Shown here piece by piece: positions 1 to 11,138 of a stretch of 64,000 nucleotides of DNA. The notes beneath the pieces were generated by a model. The model was not told where the DNA came from. It did no database searches and saw only the letters and a list, made by a program, of their open reading frames with translations. This DNA is from Skeletonema tropicum (lineage: Eukaryota > Bacillariophyta > Thalassiosirophyceae > Thalassiosirales > Thalassiosiraceae), in contig CM074130.1 of NCBI GenBank assembly GCA_037178625.1, forward strand, positions 1,116,001 through 1,180,000, read 5' to 3'. Numbering within the stretch: position 1 is the stretch's first letter; every line of letters begins with the position of its first letter. Position numbers and translations under genes: made by a program.

Positions 1-1132
1 TTTTTTACAGAGAAGATGATGCGCCACATAAGGACAGCAATTCGCGTTTGATGCTTTAGTTTTGCTACAAGTTGTTCATACGCAAAGCTGTTCTCTTGCG
101 AAATCAGATTAGAGTTAGTAGATCATAAATCATAGCAGATAAACGCGGGAGGAGGGAGCAGGGCAGGCGGGCGCACAATCAAGCACAACACAAGCAAGGA
201 ACACATTGCACTAGTAGTTATACTTATGAACTGACCCGTTGAAAACTCAAAACACACACTTGCTGGCACTGGGAGGAGTTATTATTATTATTATTATTAT
301 CAATCCTCTCAAGCTCAAGCAAAAGCACAAGCTCCAGTCATTTTCATTTGGATTTGGATCAGACACCCTGACACAATCTCCATTTTCCTCTGTGATACTA
401 CACGGTCCTTGGCATACTTGTGAAGTACATATAGGAGGAAGTACGTTGGCGTTGAAACAGATTACTTCTGCCCATCCATCACTGCAAGAAGAACTCGACT
501 GTCGACATTCAGACTTCTTTTTCTTATGCGAACAGAGAAATACTACACTCTCTTTCTTTCTTATGTATAAGTATACTTGAATTAGTGCCTCACATAAGAG
601 GCCTTCTCTTCAAGCGGTATTCGGTACTGAGATTCGACTTTCACAATCACGCACGGTACTTCAGGAGATGCAGACGGTCATTGTGAAAGTCAAATCTTAG
701 TACCGAATACCGTGTGGAAGAGAAGGCGGGCCATTGCGGCAAACAAGATCCGATCCTGATCCCACTTTAACTACCTTGGTTCAAAACCTGATGTTTTACG
801 TGAACGTCTCTTGTCGCTTTCTTCGCCTAACTTCCAACAAAAAGAATCAGTCAGATGCTTTAGCGCACCTCTTGTCGCAATGAATTCTCATGAAGCGTAA
901 AATCTCTGCGCAAACCAAGGTGCCACAACTTGCATGCAGAATCTTTCCGTGCCAACGCCACACGCTTGATACGGAATATTGTATGTAATAAGACAACAGA
1001 CAACAACAACAATTGCCACGGCCAACGCCAACCCAAACCTTCCCCCTCCACGACCGATAGAGCAACACGCACAATATCTTCAGCAGCAATAACAGCAAAC
1101 TAACAGCATTAGCAATTTAACAAAGAGCAGCC
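1..1132. other. Gene-free 5' region with simple repeats and a hairpin
   Basis: I see no credible gene here. Open frames lack ATG starts or family features. It holds an ATT trinucleotide run near 280-300 and the large inverted repeat at 601-727, annotated separately. The last 100 bases are A/C-rich and probably form the 5' leader of the kinase gene that starts at 1133. Confidence 0.6.
601..727. repeat. Inverted repeat, 47-bp arms, 33-bp loop
   Basis: The left arm 601-647 (begins GCCTTCTCTT, ends CTTTCACAA) is the near-perfect reverse complement of the right arm 681-727 (ends AGAGAAGGC), with only a handful of mismatches. The loop is about 33 bp. Transcribed from either strand it would fold into a long miRNA-precursor-like hairpin. 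It could equally be a small foldback element (MITE). No flanking target duplication is obvious. Confidence 0.8.
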
Positions 1133-2728
1133 ATGACCCAGGAGAGAAAACCTCGCCGCAGAACAATTGAAGAACTACACGATGTGTTGTCTACAACGCA
1201 TCACAAGCTCTCCACTATCGCAGAAGAGATGATTGACTTGAACGCAACGTCCGCTACGCATCGTGTGCTGACACCATTGGATCAACATGATTTTGATAGT
1301 GATGAAGAACCGAAGGAGTCGGCACCGGCACCGGTTGCAACCGAAGAAGCAGCAGCAACCGTTGAGCCAATTCAATCAGAACCAGACATTTCACTACGCA
1401 TCCACGAGAAGGTCGCCTCTATCGCCTCCAAAGCATATCGTAGGGCATCTGCCAAGAGTAGCGTTTTGAGTATGGACAAGGTAAGGGGTATTGACTTGGT
1501 CAAATTTGGTGACATTGAGGTAGGGCAGTTATTGGGCAAGGGAAGTTTTAGTAATGTGTATGAAATCACCAAGATAGGATCTAGTGACTCCAACGAGGCA
1601 AATGACCTTCAGGGCGTAACGTATACCAAAAAAGAAGATGAGGAGATGAACTCATTTCTTGGGTCAAACTATCAGCGGCAACAATCCAAAACGTTTCGTT
1701 ATGCAATCAAATATCTAAAGGATGATATTCTAAGTAACCCCAACTCATATGCAGTTGGGACAGTCGATTTGGTCATTGAGGGGATGTTCTTGGCGAGTTT
1801 GACACATCCTAATATTATCAAAGTGAGGGGATTACCGGAGGGGGGAGTTGAGAGTTTACTTCAGCCGAAAGCGAAGGGGTACTTTTTAGTATTGGATAGG
1901 TTGTTTGATACATTGGGCGAAAGGATTTACGAATTCTGGCAGGAAGAACACCGTGTAGATGAGGTGGCTTCGGGGTGGAAGTGGGTGTTTGTGTATCTTT
2001 GGAAAGAAGAATAAGAAGATGACGGAGAAAGAAAAGGGGTATTTGGGCGAGAGGTTGAAGGTGGCATTTGATATTTCGGCCGCGTTGAAGTTCTTGCACA
2101 GCAAGAATATCATTTATCCGTGATCTGAAGCCGGAAAACTTGGGATTTGATGGTGAGTTGTTGAGTTATATCTGTTTCAAGTGTTCATTACAATTCTGTT
2201 TATGTATGGAGATATCTTTCTTTTTCCTCTTGCGTGGAATATTCTCACCATAACATCATACACCAATCCATGAAACCTACAACAGTACGAGGAGACATTA
2301 AGCTATTCGATCTCGGTCTCGTCAAAGAACTCGACCCCGCCAAGATGAAAAAGGACGGAAATTACAAACTATCCATGGCAGGAACTCCACGTTACATGGC
2401 TCCAGAATGTGGAAAGAAGAAACGTTATAATTTATCCGCAGATGTCTACTCCTTCAGCATGCTTTTATGGGAAATCATCACTTTGCGTCAGCCATTGGAA
2501 GATTTTACCTATTCGAGACTACAATCTGAGGTATTTGAAGATGGACATCGTCCAGATTTAAAGGCAATTACAAACAAGAACATGAGAGAGCTTGTCAGGT
2601 TGGGATGGCACCAAGAGTCTACTCAGAGGCCATCGATGGATACAATGTATGAGAAGCTGAAGATGGAAGTAATGGTGTTGCAGCATAAAAAGGCTACAGA
2701 TAAAGAGCTGTCTCATGACCGTCCGTAG
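1133..2728 (+). CDS. Protein kinase (Ser/Thr or tyrosine-kinase-like), frame-broken
   Basis: The ATG at 1133 opens a roughly 120-residue acidic N-terminus, then a kinase domain: glycine loop GKGSFSNV, catalytic lysine in YAIKYLK, DLKPEN catalytic loop near 2118-2145, the metal-binding DFG replaced by DLG (LFDLGLVKE), and the APE motif as GTPRYMAPE. A phase-1 intron runs from about 2153 (GTGAGT) to 2285 (ACAG) and joins GFD to VRGDIKLF. The frame is broken twice. Between about 1955 and 2006 it shifts; a 52-nt intron there (GTAGAT...GAAAG) could explain this. At 2118/2119 an extra C turns the expected Y-R-D-L-K into a stop. The sequence resembles the large expanded kinase group of diatoms. Substrate unknown. 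The conserved frames either side of each break suggest a functional gene with consensus errors, but a young pseudogene is possible. Confidence 0.75.
2153..2285 (+). other. Phase-1 intron of the kinase gene
   Basis: The donor GTGAGT follows the GFD codons and the acceptor ACAACAG precedes TACGAGGAGA. Splicing restores D-V-R-G-D-I-K-L-F before the DLG motif. Confidence 0.75.
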
Positions 2729-3372
2729 ATCGACATATCAACCCTCGAGGTTTTCCACTGTGAATGTGAGGGAGTTGTTGAGAGATAGTGTTATGGATTT
2801 GGCCGCCAATGAAGATAAGTAACAGCCTTGCCGTGCTGCATGATTTGACTCCTGGTCAATAGTAACGTTAATAAGATCATAAGTATGCATTTCAACCTCT
2901 TGATCGACAAAGTACTTATGATGTATTATTATTTGAAACCTTCTCCAAACTGCTTCGTGCTTCCCGATGAAGTGGATAGTTTTCTTGAGCGTCACCTTTC
3001 CTACTCACTCTAAGAAGGTGTAATTTATGGCCCACGGGCAAGCACAAAACACAGCATAAAACTATTTTATGCTGACGCTGGCGTTTTTCTTCCTCTTTCT
3101 TGTGAGTTGTGACGGACAAAAAATCTTTGGATCTTTCCATCACTTTTTTACAGCCGTTGGATGGGCCGCGGAGGGAACAAAACAGAACGCTTTGGCTTCG
3201 CTCGCGATCGCTTGATTCGATCATTCCGATTAGCAAGCAGTAAAGAACATCATCAATAACATCAGGACCTGTCTGACTGATAAGAATAGCTGGGCAGTCA
3301 AAGTCTTGAGTACAGCATCTAGTGGTGGTGTGCTGCTGAATTTAAAGTAGAAATACAAAAAAGAAGAAGAAA
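2729..3372. other. Intergenic, kinase to DLST
   Basis: No gene is supported. The open frames on the minus strand have no recognisable family or ATG-based start. The stretch just before 3373 is A-rich and is likely the DLST leader. Confidence 0.5.
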
Positions 3373-4772
3373 ATGCTCTCCTCAACAATCCTCCGAGCTG
3401 CCGTCCGAAATGGCAGCCGACGCTCTCAATGGACTTCGTCAATACTTCCTTCGTCATCGTCGGTAACATCGTCCATGCCATTGTCACAGAATCAACAGGA
3501 TGTATCTAAATCCTGCCTGTCAGTTTCTCAGCCATTTTATCATCACAGCAGTCGAAGCTACACAACCCAATCGTCCATCCTCGCAATGCCAATTAAAACC
3601 ATCGACGTGCCCACCATGGGCGACTCCATCACCGAGGGCACCATTGTCGACATCCCAGTGGCCCCAGGAGACTATGTCAATGTGGACGACTGTTCGTAAT
3701 CGTCTTGGAAACGGACAAGGTATCCGTGGACATTCGTGCACCGGAAGATGGCGCCGTGGTGGAAATTCATGGGGAGGTGGATGATGTTGTGGAGGTGGGG
3801 AGTGCGTTGTATCGCTTGGATACGGATGCGGAAGCTCCTGCTGGCGGAGGCGGCGGCGGTGGTGAGGCGAAGAACGATACTCCTGATCCACCTGATCCTG
3901 CTCCCTCGAATTGATCCTGTTGTTGCTGCTCCACCTGCGGCTACTCCAGCTCCACCTGCACCCGTATCCGAACCAACCACACCTAAACCTCCTCCGCCAC
4001 CACCATCCCATCCATCACCACCACTACTCGACGTAGAATCCATAACCACCACCCTAGGAACCCGACCCGAACGCCGCTCCAAAATGTCCCGAATGCGTCA
4101 ACGCGTCGCCTCCCGTCTCAAGGAATCTCAAAACACGGCAGCCATGCTCACAACCTTCCAAGAAGTCGACATGGGCAACTTTATGGAAATGCGTGTCCGT
4201 CACAAGGATGAATTTGAAAAGAAGCACGGGGTCAAATTGGGATTTATGAGTGTCTTTGTCAAGGCTTGTACGAGTGCCCTGCAGGAAGTTCCGGCGATCA
4301 ATGCCTACATTGACGATGAGGCGAAGGAGATTGTGTACCGTGACTACTGCGATATTTCGGTGGCGGTGGCTAGTCCCAATGGGTTGGTCGTGCCTGTGTT
4401 ACGTAATACGGAATACATGAGTTTCGCCGATGTCGAACGAACAATTGCACTGTTTGGTAAGAAGGCACGTGAGGGGACATTGGCGTTGGATGATATGACT
4501 GGAGGAACATTCACCATTTCCAATGGGGGTGTCTTTGGGTCTCTTATGGGAACACCGATTATTAATCAACCTCAAAGTGCCATTTTGGGGATGCATGCGA
4601 CAAAGATGAGAGCTGTGGTGGACTGAGAAGGGGAAATGTTGTCGCACGGCCCATGATGTACTTGGCCTTGACGTATGATCATAGGTTGATTGATGGTAGG
4701 GAGGGTGTGACATTTTTGAAGAGTGTGGCGGATAAGATTACTGATCCGTCCAGGTTGGTGTTTGATATTTAG
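3373..4772 (+). CDS. DLST: 2-oxoglutarate dehydrogenase E2 (dihydrolipoyl succinyltransferase), frame-broken
   Basis: E2 core of the mitochondrial 2-oxoglutarate dehydrogenase complex, which transfers succinyl from lipoyl-lysine to CoA in the TCA cycle. Order: Ser/Arg-rich mitochondrial presequence (residues 1 to about 70), lipoyl domain starting [12 protein letters not shown] with the lipoylated lysine in ETDKVSV, a Pro/Ala linker, then the catalytic domain ([42 protein letters not shown], and the active-site motif DHRLIDG near 4677-4697). There is no E3-binding domain, as usual for eukaryotic DLST. Frame breaks sit near 3692 (one base missing before ETDK), near 3905 in the linker, and near 4625-4645 (about two extra bases), before a stop at 4770. 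All conserved segments are present in order, so the breaks look like indel errors rather than decay. Confidence 0.88.
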
Positions 4773-5181
4773 AGGTAGAGAGAGAGAGAGAGAAAGAAAG
4801 AAAGGTGGGTTGATGTACTTGATTGATAGAAGAGAGAGTGGATTTTGGATGAACTAATAATAGAGTGTCTTGTATGAAATAGAGACATCCACAAATCTTT
4901 TTCTGGTAGGAATCAACAAGAGCCATAAGATGGTTTGATTTTGATGTGTGCGTGGGGATGTATACCAAAAATGGTTTCTGATTCACCAAGAGTAGTAGAT
5001 AATAACATGTAATACACAAACGTGAAGAGGAAAAAAGGCAATGAAACTCCTTTTCTGTTCTAGAGATGGAAATAAGTACTTACGAGGTGGTAGTGGTTAG
5101 TGGCAGTTAAGTGTTTTCTTACACAATGTGTGCAAGACAATCCACATCTCATCTATCACCACATACTTCCTCTCATCAGTC
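4773..5181. other. Convergent 3' spacer, DLST and QPRT
   Basis: The spacer lies between two converging genes. It has a purine-rich GA/GAAA run near 4775-4805 and otherwise AT-rich 3' UTR-like sequence. No gene is seen. Confidence 0.5.
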
Positions 5182-6191
5182 TCAGTGAACAATCTTCAAA
5201 CTAAAATCCACACAATCATACCCCTGCGTCAACTTTCCCTGACTAATCACATCCACATCCTCACTAAAATAATCCGGCATAGTCTCCATCGTAATCCCCC
5301 CACTCGCCTCCACAGTCACATGTGGAAACTTACTCTTGAACACCTTGGCATCCTTCTTCAATTGACCCGGCTCAAAATTATCCAACATGACCACATCGGC
5401 ACCAGCCTCGGCAGCAATCATGGCCTCGGAGAGGGATTGGCACTCCACTTCAATCTTTTGACTAAAGCCACTCACCACCCGTGCCTTCTTCACGGCACGT
5501 TCAATACTCCCCCCACAAGCCCAGACATGATTGTCTTTCAACATGACCATTTGACTTAAATCCAATCGATGCGTCGCAGCACCCCCCACCAGTAATCCGT
5601 ACTTTTCCACGAGTCGGAATCCCGGTGTGGTCTTTCGCGTACCGGCGACCAATCCCTTCCAGTGATTTGATTTGGCAATTTGGACACATTCGTTGGAGAG
5701 GGTGGCAACGCCGCTACATCGTGATAGTGTGTTTAATGCCGTGCGTTCTCCGCGGAGTAAGTGTGAGACTGGTCCCGTCACAGTTGCCAATTTGAGTTTG
5801 TTGTCGCCCGAGGCATTGGGGTAGGATTGTCCCTCTTGTGCAATGTCGTGCCATGTGATTTGACATGAGCCGCATACGTCAAATGTTGCATTGAAGAATG
5901 GTATTCCAGCCAGAACTCCTGGACTTTTCATCCATAGTTCTGCGGTTTGGATGGTGTTCGCCGACGACGTGTCCGCCGACGTCAAAGTGGCTGGGGATGT
6001 CATCTTGGAGGTATTGGGTGACGATGGCGCGGATTTGAGGGGGTGGGAGGAGGGAGGAGAGGGGAGATTGGGACTCGTTAATGATTGTTGTTGTTGTTGT
6101 TGTTGAGGTGGTGCTTTCGTCTTCTAGCTTTCTTCGCTTGCCGTTGGATTCGCCGGCGGCTGTGGACGGTGGTGTTGTCGTTGTCGGCCAT
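5182..6191 (-). CDS. QPRT: Quinolinate phosphoribosyltransferase (nicotinate-nucleotide pyrophosphorylase), frame-broken
   Basis: De novo NAD synthesis: quinolinate plus PRPP gives nicotinate mononucleotide, CO2 and PPi. Diagnostic motifs are SPGVLAGIPFF, the PRPP/quinolinate-binding GTRKTTPGFR, MLKDNHVW, the EVEC acid motif, VMLDNF and VEASGGI. The longest open frame starts at 6003, but the family N-terminus is visible upstream in another frame (PPPQIRAIVTQYLQDD, then SHFDVGGHVVGE), so the frame breaks near 5940-5960. A further shift is needed within about 6110-6190 to reach the ATG at 6191, giving a Thr-rich, basic leader. It is divergent from the plastid gene at 6483 (about 290 bp apart). 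NadC-type QPRTs are about 280-300 aa; this one has an extra N-terminal tail of about 40 residues. Compartment unclear. Confidence 0.88.
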
Positions 6192-6482
6192 GGTGGTTGA
6201 ATGGATACTTCCAGAGCACTTCAATGGTGGGTCGATGACGATGATGATCGTGGATGTGGGATGGAGCAAATAGCAAAAGTGGACGCGTGCTGAAAAGATG
6301 TGCGGTGCAAAAATCGGATGCCTGTCCTCGGTCTGCGCTTCGTCCGGCACGGCGGACGGCGGCAAATCTCAAATCTCTAGCTGCGCCAAAAGTTCTGTGG
6401 CAATGACGATGATTCGCCGGAACAGATGGTAGCGTAGTAGGCCGTCGACCTACTGTCAGCATAAAACAATATAGCTACTGCA

Positions 6483-7617
6483 ATGATGATGAAGAAGCCT
6501 CTCCTAATAATAATCCTCGCATCGTCGCCTCAAACTGTGGCATCATTTGCCAGATATCCACGGCGGCGGCTCACTGCAGCATCGATTGCAACTGTAGGCC
6601 CATCATCGAAAACAGAACAAGCATCATTATCATCTGTGGCATATTCATTCCGCCAGCCGGATGATGATGATGATGCCACTTACTCCGAAGAATCTATATC
6701 GTCAATTCTATCAAATGGGGATGACTGACGACCCCTGCGGCCACAAATGGAAGTAATACCAACGATAATGGCATTGAAAAGGATGAAATAATAATGGATA
6801 TTGTCGGATCTGGCACGCTGGGCGACATCATGTCCGGAACACCCGATGCCAGTGCACAAGCTGCAACTTCATCGTTGCAATTCACACCAATCACCACTTC
6901 GAACAACAACAACAATCCATCATCACCATCGTCATCTCAAGTAATCGACGGACTAGTAACCAAAGAGGGAGGGGAACTCAACACACGGTTCAATTGCGAC
7001 TTTACCCCCATGGAACGGATTGCTCTCACGAGTAATGGGAACTTGCAGCGGATTTTTTCGAGTTATTACGATGCTCCTGTACATGTGCACATTGATTTCT
7101 GTGAGAGGAGATCATCGTCATTGAATGATACTAATAATGGGGATGATGGATCATCATCTTATTGGTGAAATAAATAACAACAATGACAACAACAATACCA
7201 GTGACAATGCAGCAATATGGGATAGAATTGTTCATATTCACGTACATGGTCAAAAAATCTGCAAGGCTACATCCATAATTAGCGTGAAGGATCCTGTTTG
7301 TGTTCGACTTATTGAAGATGGAACGGTTGGGCTTGGGCAAGCTGTTCCGATATTTGAATCGACTTCCTACCTTTTCATTAGTAGATGCGGGGCGTAGGGG
7401 TAGTAGTAGTAGTAGAATTAGTATGGCGATGGACCACCCTTTCTCTTCATCTTTCAACATTGACAATGATATATTTGATAGTGGAATGTGGAGAACATAC
7501 GAATTGAAATGTGAAGAAATGACATGCTTGATACACGAGGAGTTTCGTGAGGATGCTTGGAATATATCTCCATTAGATTCAAATGGCAGTGATGGTCCTT
7601 TTCAGCCAATGATATGA
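6483..7617 (+). CDS. Plastid-targeted DUF98 / chorismate-lyase-like protein, frame-broken
   Basis: The N-terminus [16 protein letters not shown] then [11 protein letters not shown] reads as a signal peptide with an S-F cleavage site followed by a basic transit peptide, so plastid import is likely. After a low-complexity linker come segments fitting the DUF98/Ycf21 chorismate-lyase-like fold: [40 protein letters not shown], a VGLGQ segment followed in the next frame by [11 protein letters not shown], and [19 protein letters not shown]. Three frame changes are needed, near 6725, 7165 and 7340-7395, and each keeps the order of the conserved blocks. UbiC-type enzymes release pyruvate from chorismate to give 4-hydroxybenzoate. 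Whether this protein keeps that activity cannot be told. The family call rests on pattern memory and is moderate; the targeting call is stronger. Confidence 0.5.
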
Positions 7618-8366
7618 TAATGTGAGAAAGGGAAGTGACTGTTGTATACTGTCACTCACATCTTGCCAATTAGCATCAGATATGAAGATGAGGTTCTCAA
7701 TCTCCAGTCTTCAGTCTTCAGCCAAATGCGACATTCCGAACGAAAACTTTGCATCAATTGAAAACAACATTGCAAATTGATCTCATATGGGGATTCATAA
7801 CAAGTATATCAGAGGTCTTATCCTTCGTACAGAGGCGAGGTAAGCCCCCATGGTCTCTTTGAGACTAACATATCATGAAATCAATTCTCTGAGAATATTG
7901 AAGAATCCTTACCAGATCCAGAGAGGGCTCGCTTGTCGGATCAGATGGTTAGAACCTAAAAACAAAAGGAGAGTACAATTTCCAAGCACTTACTGAGGCA
8001 GAAAAAGAGAGGAGCTGCAGTCTTCGTGATAAGGAGAAGTGTTCTGTGCGCAAGGCAAGTTGAGATATGAGGTTTGGATAGAAATGTCATTGTGGAAATA
8101 TTGTGAGCAGTTATAGTCGTGAGCTGTGGTACAAACTAGGAAAGATATTGTAGATCTACTCTGCAGTCGATTTCTCCTCGTCCATATGTCAAATAAACAT
8201 TCTCTGCGATATCATAGATACCATTCTTGGATTGCATGCAGCAGATCGATACGATTATCATTTTTCGCGAATCACTTCCTCCTTGGACTTGGAGATAAGA
8301 GTAGGTGATCAAGAAGCGACAGACTTTCGTCTCGCGCTGAGGAGTCGTAACATCTCTGGAGCGCAG

Positions 8367-8440
8367 TGTAACCTCTCATATCAGCTACGAGGCTGTTAGC
8401 ATCGCTTCTATCTAATCTACCCGTCTTGCAGCACCGCTGT
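8367..8440 (+). repeat. Isolated diverged relative of the 184-bp satellite
   Basis: The stretch reading CTCATATCAGCTACGAGGCT, then TAGCATCGCTTCTA, matches the core of the 40-47 kb satellite monomer (CTCAGATCAGCTACGAGACT, then GTAGCATCGCTTCTAC) with only a few differences over about 40 bases. Weaker similarity continues through CCCGTCTTGCAGCACCGCT, compared with the satellite's GCCGTCTGAGCAGTGCT. It is same-strand and about 32 kb from the array, so the family is dispersed as well as tandem. Confidence 0.65.
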
Positions 8441-9341
8441 TTGATAATCTCTGTGCATTCCTTTTTGTTGATTTTTTTGTTTACATTTCAGTATTCATTT
8501 CCAATTAATTATGTTCGAATCTCATTCTACTTTCGAGAAAAGACATTCATGATGAGCTCGATCAATCACTTCATCTATTAGCCACAAAAACATCCCAGAG
8601 AAAACATATCATGATGCAGGATGAAGGGGATCAAGGAACGTCCAACTTGACGAGCGGTCGGAGCGTGGTATCACCATGGCAGATCATTCAATAAACGCTC
8701 TCGGTGTCCTCAATATCTTCGGTAGAGTAGACTCGGCTGCTCTGCTATAGATCACTTGATGCAACATACATTCATTGACCTCGATGGTATCATAAATTGT
8801 CATGATGTGTGGTTATGAGCAGCTGAAGCTTTCTGTGTTCACAGAGATTTGTCAAGGTCCTCTGACCTCTGCACCACGGCATTGTGGAGTCCTCTGTTCA
8901 TTCCGAGTTGGATATCATCCCTAAATAAGTAACACCACACACAACCGCACGCCCGGCAATTTCAACCAGTGTATAGACTTGTATGAGAGTATATTTGGCA
9001 ATAACTCGCACCTCCCGAATCAACAGTTAGTTGATAGTAACTTGTAGATGATTGTCGAGTTGATGGAGAGCAACAGAAGACGAATAACCATCGACATCGA
9101 AAAAGAAGCGGTAGCACGATATTCCACATTCGGCCGTGCCGCAGCCGTTTGCTGCCAATTTCGGGCGAAATGAATTAAACCAAACGACGACCGCACTCCG
9201 AATGCATCATGAGCTGTTAGAGAAGGGATAGAGGTGGATATGGTAGCTCGTGATTGTTATTAATGTCTCTCTAGAGAGGCCCATGGCGGCGTTGAAGTGA
9301 AACAGCGAGGCGTGATTGACGCCTGTGAGTGTGACTACATG

Positions 9342-9560
9342 TCACGCTCAATCACGCTCAATCACGCTCAATCACGCTCAATCACGCTCAAGTGAGGAGC
9401 GTGACCATACAAGCTTCTTAGTAAAATTTTTGAGCGTGATTGAGCGTGATTGAGCGTGACTTTGAGCGTGACCGTGACTTTGAGCGTGATTGAGCGTGAC
9501 TTTGAGCGTGACCGTGACTTTGAGCGTGATTGAGCGTGATCTAGAGTGACTGAGAGTGAC
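9342..9560. repeat. Inverted arrays of a 10-bp repeat (TCACGCTCAA / TTGAGCGTGA)
   Basis: About five tandem copies of TCACGCTCAA (9342-9391) face reverse-complement copies TTGAGCGTGA (9431-9540) across a 40-bp spacer. Inside the right arm a 40-bp higher unit, with TGAGCGTGAT and CCGTGACTT, is duplicated exactly (9441-9480 and 9481-9520), then decays to TAGAGTGACTGAGAGTGAC. The block can form a long hairpin or cruciform. It lies just upstream of the gene at 9757. Confidence 0.85.
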
Positions 9561-9756
9561 TCGTTAAGCTTCACGGTGATCGTGCTGAACGTGATTGAAT
9601 ATGACGCATTCAAAAAAATCACGGCAACCCCAACCGATCGACGCCGACCACGACCACCTTTCTACCACCTTTCACCTTTGTCCATGAACAACTCCTTATG
9701 TTCATGAATAATAAGAGCATACATCAAATAGAGATGAATTTCTGCCGCACTTGAAC

Positions 9757-10992
9757 ATGATCAGAAGATCCTCCCACACGGTGTTGTCGCTGCGGTGGCG
9801 GCGGCGGCTGCATCAAACGACATCGCAATCAATTCGCAACCTCATGAACACCTCAAATGTGCAGCCATCACCATCACGCTCAGTTGCTACCTCGGCTACG
9901 AGCATCATGCCATCTATGAATCGTAATGATCTGGCTAACTCCCGCAATTCCATTGTAAGTTTACAACGAAGACTTGATTTCTCTACATTGTCAGCTACCA
10001 CCACCAACAACAACAACACATCGTCAAGCAGTCACAACGAAAGCACAACCAACAGTACCAAAACAAAACAGGAGAAAAAAAAGGACGATAATGATTCGAA
10101 CATCTTTCTCGATAACCTCGGAAAAATATTCTTATCCTCCATCGGCCTTGTCCTCCTCTTCCTCCTCCGGTCCACAAAATCGAATAATTCACGAGTAGCA
10201 CTACGCGAGGAGATGGAAACCGCGGCACTATTGGATCCACTTGAAATTGAAGATTTACGATGTGCCAATTCCGACTTTGATGTGCAAGTGTGGAATGCAA
10301 TTGTGGAGGAAATTAAAACTGAGTTTGTTGCGAGGGGTATTGTTAGAATGACGTATCCTCAATTTTTAAGTTTGGTCATGAGAGTTATGAAGGATACGAA
10401 GGGGGAAGGATTTACTGTCCAGATGGGACATTTGATGGATAGAGTGGTGATTGCCGAGTTGGCACGAAGGAGGGAGGGGAATGATGATGTTGATGATGGC
10501 CAGAATGGTAGTGATGAGTTGTCACTATCATTTCTGCTCACATCATTATCACTTGCACTCAACAGTTCAGTTGCTGACCGTATCCGAGTTCTCTACGACT
10601 CCATGCTGCTGATTGGAAATGAGATGATGAACTCCGAAGATGAACATCAGTCTTCCAATACTACCAGCAGCAACAACCTTGCATCAAAAGAACAAGTAGA
10701 AGACATGATTCAAAATCTTCAAAGTACATGTCAACTAGTCCCCGATGCTCAAATTGTCGAAACCAATTCCAAAGTCCCCTATCAAACATTCCGTGTGGGG
10801 ACTGGATCCGAATTGACACGGCGTGCGAGGGAAGGGTATGGGGGGAAGAAGGGCAGTCCAGGCGTAACGAGAGATTCGGATGGAGCTGTAACGTTGGAGG
10901 ATTTCCATGCCATTTTGAAGAGTCGAACGGTGTGTGCTTGGGGTGAATGTTATATTAAGAAGTCTTCTAAAACCTCCACCAGTGATCGATAA
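9757..10992 (+). CDS. Unknown protein, possible mitochondrial EF-hand-like membrane protein
   Basis: I do not recognise a family. The first ATG in frame is at 9757 (MIRRSSHTVL). The N-terminus is rich in Arg and Ser with few acids, as in a mitochondrial presequence (RWRRRLHQTTSQSIRN). A Ser/Thr/Asn/Lys linker follows, then one hydrophobic segment around residues 125-140 (IFLSSIGLVLLFLLRS), then a soluble helical region (residues about 150-410). That region contains VADRIRVLYDSMLLIGNE and DGAVTLEDFHAILKSRT, reminiscent of degenerate EF-hands without complete calcium loops. It is intact, single-exon, 411 aa, and convergent with the EDR2-domain gene (146 bp apart). The membrane anchor and presequence hint at an organellar inner or outer membrane protein; this is inference. 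Confidence 0.6.
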   Translation: MIRRSSHTVLSLRWRRRLHQTTSQSIRNLMNTSNVQPSPSRSVATSATSIMPSMNRNDLANSRNSIVSLQRRLDFSTLSATTTNNNNTSSSSHNESTTNSTKTKQEKKKDDNDSNIFLDNLGKIFLSSIGLVLLFLLRSTKSNNSRVALREEMETAALLDPLEIEDLRCANSDFDVQVWNAIVEEIKTEFVARGIVRMTYPQFLSLVMRVMKDTKGEGFTVQMGHLMDRVVIAELARRREGNDDVDDGQNGSDELSLSFLLTSLSLALNSSVADRIRVLYDSMLLIGNEMMNSEDEHQSSNTTSSNNLASKEQVEDMIQNLQSTCQLVPDAQIVETNSKVPYQTFRVGTGSELTRRAREGYGGKKGSPGVTRDSDGAVTLEDFHAILKSRTVCAWGECYIKKSSKTSTSDR

Positions 10993-11138
10993 ATCTTGGG
11001 TATTATATAAAGTAAAATAAATGACGTACCATATTCTCACTTTAGTTTCGTTTCAACTTAATAAAATCCCTCTATAATCTTATGCTCTGTACATACTAAC
11101 CTCTATAATATCATTTCACCACACTCTCCATAATTATA

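Larger units (their letters stand above)
7618..9756. other. Large gene-free region (2.1 kb)
   Basis: No gene is supported on either strand. It contains a diverged relative of the satellite unit (about 8367-8440) and the inverted 10-bp repeat array (9342-9560), both annotated separately. The remainder is unremarkable mixed-composition DNA with scattered short open frames. Confidence 0.55.

Noticed and set aside
239..580. 113-aa plus-strand ORF
   Set aside because: It starts at a non-ATG codon, includes a simple ATT repeat and has no family features.
8650..8850. Possible translational GTPase pseudogene (ERGITM-like stretch near 8663)
   Set aside because: Only one short motif matches. The following G-domain motifs are not in the right order or spacing, and the frame has stops.
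9368..9622. Ser/Arg-rich minus-strand ORF
   Set aside because: It is a translation of the 10-bp repeat array and has no ATG-based gene structure.
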